Source: Pseudomonas sp. LRP2-20 (GTDB lineage Bacteria; Pseudomonadota; Gammaproteobacteria; Pseudomonadales; Pseudomonadaceae). Taken from it: a stretch of DNA of 64,000 bases. The stretch spans positions 1,618,001 to 1,682,000 of the forward strand of contig NZ_AP025944.1 in the NCBI RefSeq assembly GCF_024349685.1, written 5' to 3'. Shown here one piece after another: positions 57,703 through 64,000 of this stretch (position 1 is the first letter of the stretch; every line of letters starts with the position of its first letter). The notes beneath the pieces were generated by a model. That model was not told the DNA's origin. It saw only the letters and a list, made by a program, of their open reading frames with translations, and ran no database searches. The translations under genes were made by a program, and so were the position numbers.

Positions 57703-59478
57703 ATGGCTGATGCAGTCGTCGATAACGCCCCCGCCAAGAGCGGAGCGCCAGCTTCCAAGCCGGCGCTGTTGAACATGGCGTTCCTGGAAAACATCTCGCA
57801 GATGCCCATGCTGCGTCAGGTCGGCCTGCTGGTCGGGCTGGCAGCGAGCGTGGCGATTGGCTTCGCCGTGGTGCTGTGGTCGCAGCAGCCCGATTACCGG
57901 CCGCTGTACGGCAGTCTGGCCGGCATGGACACCAAGCAGGTCATGGATACCCTGGCCTCCGCAGACATTCCCTATCATGTCGAGCCCAACTCCGGTGCTC
58001 TGCTGGTCAAGGCCGACGACCTCTCCCGTGCGCGCCTGAAGCTGGCGGCCGCCGGCGTGGCGCCGAGCGATGGCAATGTCGGCTTCGAGTTGCTCGATAA
58101 AGAGCAAGGGCTGGGCACCAGCCAGTTCATGGAGGCCACCCGCTATCGTCGTGGCCTGGAAGGTGAGCTGGCGCGTACCGTTTCCAGCCTGAACAACGTC
58201 AAGGCTGCCCGCGTGCACCTGGCGATCCCGAAAAGCTCGGTGTTCGTGCGTGATGAGCGCAAGCCAAGCGCTTCGGTGCTGGTCGAGCTGTACCCGGGCC
58301 GTTCGCTGGAAGCCGGTCAGGTAATGGCCATCGTCAACCTGGTGGCGACCAGTGTGCCCGAGCTGGACAAGTCGCAAGTCACCGTGGTCGACCAGCGCGG
58401 CAACCTGCTCTCGGAGCAGGTGCAGGACACTGCGCTGACCATGGCCGGCAAGCAGTTCGACTACAGCCGCCGCATGGAAGGCATGCTCACCCAGCGTGTG
58501 CACAACATCCTGCAGCCGGTGCTGGGCAATGACCGCTACAAGGCAGAGGTGTCCGCCGACCTGGACTTCAGTGCGGTCGAGTCGACCTCCGAGCAGTTCA
58601 ACCCGGACCAACCGGCACTGCGCAGCGAGCAGGCGGTCAATGAACAACGTGCCAGCAGCCAAGGCCCGCAGGGCGTTCCGGGTGCGCTGAGCAACCAGCC
58701 GCCTGGCCCGGCGTCGGCGCCGCAAACCACCGGTGGTGCTGCCGGGTCGGCCGCTGCGATCCAGCCAGGCCAGCCGCTGGTGGATGCCAACGGCCAGCAG
58801 ATCATGGACCCGGCCACCGGCCAGCCAATGCTTGCGCCGTATCCATCGGACAAGCGTGAGCAGACCACCAAGAACTTCGAGCTGGACCGTTCGATCAGCC
58901 ATACCCGCCAGCAGCAGGGTCGCCTGACCCGCCTGTCGGTGGCGGTGGTGGTCGACGACCAGGTCAAGGTCGATGCCAATGGCGAAACCACCCGTGCCCC
59001 TTGGGGGGCTGAAGACCTGGCCCGCTTCACGCGCCTGGTGCAGGACGCGGTGGGCTTCGATGCCAGCCGTGGCGACAGCGTGACGGTGATCAACGTGCCG
59101 TTCGCCGCCGACCGTGGTGAAGAGATCGCCGATATCGCGTTCTACCAGCAGCCGTGGTTCTGGGACATCGTCAAGCAGGTGCTGGGCGTGCTGTTCATCC
59201 TGGTGCTGGTGTTCGGCGTGCTGCGTCCAGTGCTCAACAACATCACCGGTGGCGGCAAGCAGGCTGCTGCGGACAGCGATATGGAACTGGGCGGGATGAT
59301 CGGTCTGGATGGCGAGCTGGCCAACGACCGTGTCAGCCTCGGTGGCCCGTCAAGCATTCTGTTGCCGAGCCCTACCGAGGGTTACGAAGCACAGCTCAAC
59401 GCAATCAAAGGCCTGGTGGCCGAAGACCCGGGCCGCGTAGCCCAGGTCGTCAAAGAGTGGATCAACGCCGATGAGTGA
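57703..59478 (+). CDS. fliF: FliF, flagellar MS-ring protein
   Basis: 591 residues. Two membrane segments (LVGLAASVAIGFAVVLWS near 45 and VLGVLFILVLVFGVLRPVL near 495) bracket periplasmic ring-building domains (EVERTRRYRRGLEGELART-like region and RVHLAIPKSSVFVRDERKP). A Pro/Gly/Gln-rich insert lies at about 310-375. The cytoplasmic C-terminus binds FliG. Overlaps fliG by eight bases. Confidence 0.96.
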   Translation: MADAVVDNAPAKSGAPASKPALLNMAFLENISQMPMLRQVGLLVGLAASVAIGFAVVLWSQQPDYRPLYGSLAGMDTKQVMDTLASADIPYHVEPNSGALLVKADDLSRARLKLAAAGVAPSDGNVGFELLDKEQGLGTSQFMEATRYRRGLEGELARTVSSLNNVKAARVHLAIPKSSVFVRDERKPSASVLVELYPGRSLEAGQVMAIVNLVATSVPELDKSQVTVVDQRGNLLSEQVQDTALTMAGKQFDYSRRMEGMLTQRVHNILQPVLGNDRYKAEVSADLDFSAVESTSEQFNPDQPALRSEQAVNEQRASSQGPQGVPGALSNQPPGPASAPQTTGGAAGSAAAIQPGQPLVDANGQQIMDPATGQPMLAPYPSDKREQTTKNFELDRSISHTRQQQGRLTRLSVAVVVDDQVKVDANGETTRAPWGAEDLARFTRLVQDAVGFDASRGDSVTVINVPFAADRGEEIADIAFYQQPWFWDIVKQVLGVLFILVLVFGVLRPVLNNITGGGKQAAADSDMELGGMIGLDGELANDRVSLGGPSSILLPSPTEGYEAQLNAIKGLVAEDPGRVAQVVKEWINADE

Positions 59479-60490
59479 CAATCGAGCCATTACCGCCAAG
59501 CTGAGCCGTGTCGACAAGGCCGCGATCCTGCTGCTGTCGCTCGGTGAGACCGATGCTGCGCAAGTACTGCGGCACATGGGCCCGAAAGAGGTGCAGCGGG
59601 TCGGTGTGGCCATGGCGCAGATGGGGACCGTGCACCGCGAGCAGGTCGAGCAGGTGATGAGCGAGTTCGTCGAGATCGTCGGCGACCAGACCAGCCTGGG
59701 CGTGGGCTCTGATGCCTACATCCGCAAGATGCTCAACCAGGCCCTGGGCGAGGACAAGGCCAACGGCCTGGTCGACCGCATCCTGCTCGGTGGCAACACC
59801 AGCGGCCTGGACAGCCTCAAGTGGATGGAGCCGCGCGCCGTGGCCGATGTGATCCGCTACGAGCACCCGCAGATCCAGGCCATCGTGGTGGCCTACCTCG
59901 ACCCCGACCAGGCGGGTGAGGTGCTGAGCAACTTCGACCACAAGGTGCGCCTGGACATCGTCCTGCGCGTGTCGTCGCTCAACACCGTGCAACCGGCGGC
60001 GCTCAAGGAGCTGAACCAGATCCTCGAGAAGCAGTTCTCGGGCAACTCCAATGCTGCGCGCACCACCCTGGGCGGCATCAAGCGCGCCGCCGATATCATG
60101 AACTTCCTCGACAGTTCCGTGGAGGGTGCGCTGATGGATGCGATCCGCGAGATCGACAGCGACCTGTCGGAACAGATCGAAGACCTGATGTTCGTCTTCA
60201 ACAACCTGGCCGACGTCGACGATCGCGGTATCCAGGCGCTGCTGCGTGAAGTGTCGTCCGACGTGCTGGTGGTGTCGCTCAAGGGCGCCGACGAGCGGGT
60301 CAAGGACAAGATCTTCAAGAACATGTCCAAGCGTGCCTCCGAGCTGCTGCGCGACGACCTCGAGGCCAAGGGCCCGGTGCGCGTCAGCGACGTGGAAACG
60401 GCGCAGAAGGAAATCCTCACCATCGCCCGCCGCATGGCAGAGGCCGGCGAGATCGTGCTCGGCGGCAAGGGTGCCGAGGAAATGATCTGA
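59471..60490 (+). CDS. fliG: FliG, motor switch protein
   Basis: 339 residues with the three FliG domains; N-terminal LSRVDKAAILLLSLGETDAA, middle EHPQIQAIVVAYLDPDQAGE, and C-terminal torque helix (VSLKGADERVKDKIFKNMSK) with charged residues that meet the stator. Starts inside fliF, indicating coupling that suits their 1:1 ring stoichiometry. Confidence 0.97.
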   Translation: MSDNRAITAKLSRVDKAAILLLSLGETDAAQVLRHMGPKEVQRVGVAMAQMGTVHREQVEQVMSEFVEIVGDQTSLGVGSDAYIRKMLNQALGEDKANGLVDRILLGGNTSGLDSLKWMEPRAVADVIRYEHPQIQAIVVAYLDPDQAGEVLSNFDHKVRLDIVLRVSSLNTVQPAALKELNQILEKQFSGNSNAARTTLGGIKRAADIMNFLDSSVEGALMDAIREIDSDLSEQIEDLMFVFNNLADVDDRGIQALLREVSSDVLVVSLKGADERVKDKIFKNMSKRASELLRDDLEAKGPVRVSDVETAQKEILTIARRMAEAGEIVLGGKGAEEMI

Positions 60491-60510
60491 TCCACAGGCG
60501 ACACGAACCC

Positions 60511-60600
60511 ACTGTGGGAGCGGGCTTGCCCGCGAACACCGGCGAAGCCGGTGCCATTCACCGCGGTGCCTGCTTCGCGGGCAAGCCCGCTCCCACGGGA
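60511..60600. repeat. REP pair inside the fli operon (fliG-fliH gap)
   Basis: ACTGTGGGAGCGGGCTTGCC at the left and GCGGGCAAGCCCGCTCCCAC at the right are inverted REP units about 30 bases apart. They separate fliG from fliH (141 bp), while the neighbouring genes overlap or nearly touch. Confidence 0.9.
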
Positions 60601-60631
60601 CTGCATCGGTCGTTGTTGAGTAGCTGAGAAC

Positions 60632-61396
60632 ATGCCCACCAAAGAATCCCATCCCAGTGACCTGATCCGCGCCCGCGACCTCGAGGGCGTCGACGTCTGG
60701 GCGCTGCCCAGCTTCGACCCGGAGCCAGAGCCGCAACCCGAGCCGGAGCCGGAAGTCGTCGAGGAAGAGGTCGAGGAAGTACCGCTGGAGGAAGTCCAGC
60801 CGTTGACCCTCGAAGAACTCGAGGCGATCCGCCAGGAGGCCTACAACGAAGGCTTCGCCACTGGCGAGCGCGAGGGCTTCCACAGTACCCAGCTGAAGGT
60901 GCGCCAGGAGGCCGAGGAGGCACTGGCCATCAAGCTGGCCAGCCTGGAGCAACTGATGGGCCACCTGCTCGAGCCGATCGCCGAGCAGGACACGCAGATC
61001 GAACGCAGTGTGGTGCATCTGGTTGCGCACATGGCGCGCCAGGTCATCGGCCGCGAACTGCGCAGCGATTCCAGCCAGATCACCCAGGTGCTGCGCGAGG
61101 CGCTGAAGCTGCTGCCGATGGGCGCCGACAACATCCGCATCCACCTCAACCCGCAGGATTTCGAGCTGGCCAAGGCCCTGCGCGAACGCCATGAGGAGAG
61201 CTGGAAACTACTCGAAGACGAAGCCCTGCTGCCAGGTGGCTGCCGGATCGAGACCCTCCACAGCCGCATCGATGCGACCATGGAAACTCGCATCGAAAAA
61301 GCCGTGGCGCAATTGTTCGACCAGTTGCATGACCAAGCCCTGCACCCGGCGGCTGCGGACATGTCGGTGGAACTGGACACCAGCGATGCGCCTTGA
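60632..61396 (+). CDS. fliH: FliH, regulator of the export ATPase
   Basis: 254 residues. N-terminal acidic Pro/Glu repeat region ([20 protein letters not shown]), glycine-helix motif ([13 protein letters not shown]) and the C-terminal FliI-binding domain ([20 protein letters not shown]). It holds FliI inactive until docking at the export gate. Overlaps fliI by 11 bases. Confidence 0.95.
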   Translation: MPTKESHPSDLIRARDLEGVDVWALPSFDPEPEPQPEPEPEVVEEEVEEVPLEEVQPLTLEELEAIRQEAYNEGFATGEREGFHSTQLKVRQEAEEALAIKLASLEQLMGHLLEPIAEQDTQIERSVVHLVAHMARQVIGRELRSDSSQITQVLREALKLLPMGADNIRIHLNPQDFELAKALRERHEESWKLLEDEALLPGGCRIETLHSRIDATMETRIEKAVAQLFDQLHDQALHPAAADMSVELDTSDAP

Positions 61397-62744
61397 CCGC
61401 ACCAGCTTCGGCAAGCGCCTGGGCGGTTACGCCGAGGCGATCGCGCTGCCGGTGCAACCGGTGGTCGAAGGCCGCCTGCTGCGCATGGTCGGCCTTACCC
61501 TCGAAGCCGAAGGCCTGCGCGCCGCGGTAGGCGGGCGTTGCCTGGTGATCAACGACGACAGCTACCACCCGGTGCAGGTCGAGGCCGAGGTGATGGGCTT
61601 TGCCGGCAACAAGGTGTTCCTGATGCCGGTGGGCAGCATCGCTGGCATCGCGCCGGGCGCGCGCGTGGTGCCGCTGGACGACAGTGGGCGCCTGCCCATG
61701 GGCATGAGCATGCTTGGCCGGGTGCTCGACGGTGCCGGGCGCGCCCTCGACGGCAAGGGCGGCATGCGCGCAGAAGACTGGGTGCCGATGGACGGGCCGA
61801 TCATCAACCCGCTCAACCGTGATCCGATCAGCAAGCCGCTGGACGTCGGTATTCGCAGCATCAATGGTCTGCTCACCGTCGGCCGTGGCCAGCGCCTGGG
61901 CCTGTTCGCCGGCACTGGCGTCGGTAAATCGGTGTTGCTGGGCATGATGACCCGCTTCACCGAAGCGGACATCATCGTCGTCGGCCTGATTGGCGAGCGG
62001 GGCCGCGAGGTCAAGGAATTCATCGAGCACATCCTCGGCGAGGAGGGGCTCAAGCGCTCGGTGGTCGTGGCATCGCCCGCTGACGATGCGCCGCTGATGC
62101 GTTTGCGCGCGGCCATGTACTGCACGCGCATTGCCGAATACTTCCGCGACAAGGGCAAGAACGTCCTGCTGCTGATGGATTCGCTGACCCGTTTTGCCCA
62201 GGCTCAGCGCGAAATCGCCCTGGCCATCGGTGAGCCACCGGCTACCCGCGGCTATCCGCCGTCGGTGTTCGCCAAGCTGCCCAAGCTGGTGGAGCGCGCT
62301 GGTAACGGCGAGCCCGGTGGTGGTTCGATTACAGCCTTTTACACCGTGCTGTCCGAGGGTGACGACCAGCAGGACCCGATCGCCGACTCGGCGCGGGGTG
62401 TGCTCGACGGCCACTTCGTGTTGTCCCGGCGCCTGGCCGAGGAGGGGCATTATCCGGCGATCGACATCGAAGCTTCGATCAGCCGGGTCATGCCGCAGGT
62501 GGTGGATGCCGACCACTTGCGCCAGGCACAGAAATTCAAGCAACTGTGGTCAAGGCTGTCGCAGAGTCGCGACCTGATCAGCGTGGGCGCCTATGTGGCC
62601 GGTGGCGACCCGGAAACCGACCTGGCGATTGCCTTGCAGCCGCGGCTGGTGGACTTCCTGCGCCAGGGGCTGGACGAAAATGTCGGCATGGGCCAGAGCC
62701 GCACCGAGCTGGGGGCGATCTTCACGCCGCCGGCGAAAGGCTGA
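61386..62744 (+). CDS. fliI: FliI, flagellar type III export ATPase
   Basis: 452 residues from ATG 61386, which aligns with the normal FliI N-terminus. F1-beta-like ATPase with Walker A GTGVGKS (176-182), [35 protein letters not shown] and a C-terminal helical domain. It powers substrate unfolding at the export gate with FliH and FliJ. Confidence 0.96.
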   Translation: MRLDRTSFGKRLGGYAEAIALPVQPVVEGRLLRMVGLTLEAEGLRAAVGGRCLVINDDSYHPVQVEAEVMGFAGNKVFLMPVGSIAGIAPGARVVPLDDSGRLPMGMSMLGRVLDGAGRALDGKGGMRAEDWVPMDGPIINPLNRDPISKPLDVGIRSINGLLTVGRGQRLGLFAGTGVGKSVLLGMMTRFTEADIIVVGLIGERGREVKEFIEHILGEEGLKRSVVVASPADDAPLMRLRAAMYCTRIAEYFRDKGKNVLLLMDSLTRFAQAQREIALAIGEPPATRGYPPSVFAKLPKLVERAGNGEPGGGSITAFYTVLSEGDDQQDPIADSARGVLDGHFVLSRRLAEEGHYPAIDIEASISRVMPQVVDADHLRQAQKFKQLWSRLSQSRDLISVGAYVAGGDPETDLAIALQPRLVDFLRQGLDENVGMGQSRTELGAIFTPPAKG

Positions 62745-62750
62745 TAGGTC

Positions 62751-63203
62751 ATGAGCCTGCCCGGTCGCGCTGCCCGCCTGGCCCCTGTGGTCGACATGGC
62801 CGAAGAGGCTGAGCGCAAGGCCGCCCAGCGCGTGGGGCAGTTCCAGCAGCAAGTGGTTCAGGCCCAGGCCAAGCTGGCAGAGCTGGAGTCGTTCCGCGAA
62901 GGGTATCAGGCGCAGTGGATCAACCGCGGCGGGCAGGGCGTGAACGGCAGCTGGCTGCTCAACTACCAGCGCTTTCTGGCCCAGCTGGAAACGGCCATGA
63001 CCCAGCAGCGCCAGAGCCTGGCCTGGCATGAGAACAACCTGAAGAATGCCCGTGGCACCTGGCAGCAGGCCTATGCCCGGGTGGAAGGGCTGCGCAAGCT
63101 GGTGCAGCGGTACATGGAGGAGGCACGGCGGGCCGAAGACAAGCGCGAGCAGCGTTTGCTGGACGAGCTGTCGCAGCGCTTGCCGCGGCAAGGTCATTTG
63201 TAA
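62751..63203 (+). CDS. fliJ: FliJ, export apparatus coiled-coil protein
   Basis: 150 residues forming one long antiparallel coiled coil (RAARLAPVVDMAEEAERKAA, QQVVQAQAKLAELESFREGY). It sits in the FliI hexamer like the gamma subunit of F1. Six bases after fliI; followed by a REP pair. Confidence 0.94.
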   Translation: MSLPGRAARLAPVVDMAEEAERKAAQRVGQFQQQVVQAQAKLAELESFREGYQAQWINRGGQGVNGSWLLNYQRFLAQLETAMTQQRQSLAWHENNLKNARGTWQQAYARVEGLRKLVQRYMEEARRAEDKREQRLLDELSQRLPRQGHL

Positions 63204-63317
63204 CCTGTGCCGGCCTCTTCGCGGGGCAAGCCCGCTCCCACAGGGACCACGCAATGCTTGAGATTGTGGTGATCACTGTGGGAGCGGGCTTGACCCGCGA
63301 AGAGGCCGGCACAGGCT
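63204..63317. repeat. Inverted pair of putida REP sequences after fliJ
   Basis: ACCTGTGCCGGCCTCTTCGC to CGCGAAGAGGCCGGCACAGG, two complete REP units with a 40-base centre. Likely end of the fliEFGHIJ transcript. Confidence 0.9.
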
Positions 63318-63390
63318 TGCCTTGATAGTCCGGCCACTGGCTGCTAAACCTTGAAGAGTTGCATTCGCCATCATCGAAGGAATCGCTAGC

Positions 63391-63696
63391 ATGGCAGTCG
63401 AGACAGACTTTTCGCAGGACGGCAAAAAGCTCACGATCAAGGTCAAGGGGCGCTTCGATTTTGGCAAGCATCAGGAATTTCGTGATGCCTACGAACGCCA
63501 GCCTAAAAGACCCGACTCGGTGGTGGTCGACCTGAAGGACGCCACCTATCTGGACAGCTCCGCGCTGGGCATGCTGCTGTTGCTACGTGACCATGCCGGC
63601 GGTGACGACTCGGACGTTCGCGTGGTACATGCCAGCTCCGACGTGCGCAAGATCCTGGCGATTTCCAATTTCGAAAAACTGTTCGATATCAGTTGA
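63391..63696 (+). CDS. hsbA: HsbA-like STAS anti-sigma-factor antagonist
   Basis: 101 residues, a single STAS domain with the phosphorylatable serine in ATYLDSSALGMLL (Ser56/Ser57). In P. aeruginosa HsbA acts in the HptB pathway: unphosphorylated it binds FlgM, phosphorylated it binds the cyclase HsbD, linking swimming and biofilm. The neighbouring response regulator start supports this assignment. Confidence 0.88.
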   Translation: MAVETDFSQDGKKLTIKVKGRFDFGKHQEFRDAYERQPKRPDSVVVDLKDATYLDSSALGMLLLLRDHAGGDDSDVRVVHASSDVRKILAISNFEKLFDIS

Positions 63697-63704
63697 ACGC
63701 CCAG

Positions 63705-64000
63705 ATGCCGGCCGAACAGGCGTTGACCGTGCTGGTGGCTGAGGACGGGGCGGTCGACCGCCTGCTGCTGGCGCAGATCGTCCGTCGCCAGGGGCACCAG
63801 GTGTTCACCGCGGAAAATGGCGAACAAGCCGTGGCGTTGTTTGTCGAGAAGCGCCCGCAGCTGGTGTTGCTCGACGCCTTGATGCCGGTGATGGATGGTT
63901 TCGAGGCCGCGCGGCAGATCAAGGCGCTGGCCGGCGAGGCGCTGGTGCCGATCATCTTCCTGACCTCGCTGAACGAGGAGGATGCCTTGGTGCGTTGCCT
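63705..64000 (+). CDS. hsbR: Response regulator (HsbR-like), 3' end outside window
   Basis: 98 codons to the window edge, no stop. A receiver domain with acidic pocket Glu13-Asp14, phosphoacceptor Asp57 in VLLDALMPVMDG and FLTSLNEED. In the HptB pathway the receiver is followed by a PP2C phosphatase and kinase region acting on HsbA; those parts are not visible here. It starts eight bases after hsbA; a TTG at 63693 overlapping the hsbA stop is an alternative start. Confidence 0.8.
   Translation, partial: MPAEQALTVLVAEDGAVDRLLLAQIVRRQGHQVFTAENGEQAVALFVEKRPQLVLLDALMPVMDGFEAARQIKALAGEALVPIIFLTSLNEEDALVRC

Noticed and set aside
59462..61192. Long minus-strand frame opposite fliG and fliH
   Set aside because: Same reason: no motif, wholly antisense to certain genes.

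Overview
The window is a chromosomal segment from a fluorescent Pseudomonas, most likely of the P. putida group. The grounds are the gene order bkdR-bkdA1-bkdA2-bkdB-lpdV next to the flagellar genes, the typical putida REP sequences (GCGGGCAAGCCCGCTCCCAC type) in four intergenic gaps, high GC, and protein lengths matching P. putida homologues (BkdR 161 aa, BkdA1 410 aa, LpdV 459 aa). These assignments come from recall of families and synteny; no search was run.

Layout. 1-5.9 kb: a truncated endonuclease I gene, two diguanylate cyclases (GAF-PAS-PAS-GGDEF and PAS-GGDEF), an AzlCD-type branched-chain amino-acid exporter and a small conserved hypothetical. 6-11.6 kb: the branched-chain 2-oxoacid dehydrogenase operon on the minus strand, with its Lrp-type activator bkdR divergent. 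11.8-14.6 kb: a glutamine-synthetase-like gamma-glutamyl ligase and an MFS carrier. 14.7-15.5 kb: an unrecognised protein and a 40-codon truncated paralogue. 15.7-20.1 kb: flgZ, flgN, flgM and flgA on minus, cheV and cheR on plus. 20.3-22.3 kb: an inserted, AT-richer toxin-immunity module, a Tde1/Ntox15-like DNase split by a frameshift plus a GAD-like/DUF1851 immunity protein. 22.4-22.9 kb: long palindromic repeats. 23.1-34.9 kb: flgBCDE, a small secreted protein, flgFGHIJKL. 34.9-49.1 kb: a putative flagellin-glycosylation island with three very large glycosyltransferases, a ketoacyl-ACP-synthase-III-like protein, a hexapeptide acyltransferase and a sugar aminotransferase. 49.2-52.8 kb: fliC, flaG, fliD, fliS, fliT. 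53.0-57.2 kb: fleQ, fleS, fleR. 57.3-63.2 kb: fliEFGHIJ. 63.4-64.0 kb: hsbA and the start of a response regulator (hsbR-like).

How it works together. Regulatory sites readable by eye fit the Pseudomonas flagellar cascade. Sigma-54 (-24/-12) promoters precede flgA, flgB, flgF, fleS and fliE. FliA (sigma-28) promoters of the form TMAA-N15-GMCGAtaa precede fliC, flgM and cheV, and one lies inside the end of flgJ, upstream of flgK. A sigma-70-like promoter with an overlapping FleQ-box-like sequence precedes fleQ. FlgZ (PilZ), FleQ and the two cyclases tie the region to c-di-GMP.

Most notable observations: the split effector with its immunity gene between cheR and flgB; the mosaic glycosyltransferases in which different modules have kept or lost catalytic motifs; the internal FliA promoter in flgJ; a TTGCCGCTTT repeat shared by the flgB and flgF control regions; and a family of about 243-bp palindromic elements. 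I saw no rRNA, tRNA, CRISPR array, insertion sequence or replication origin.
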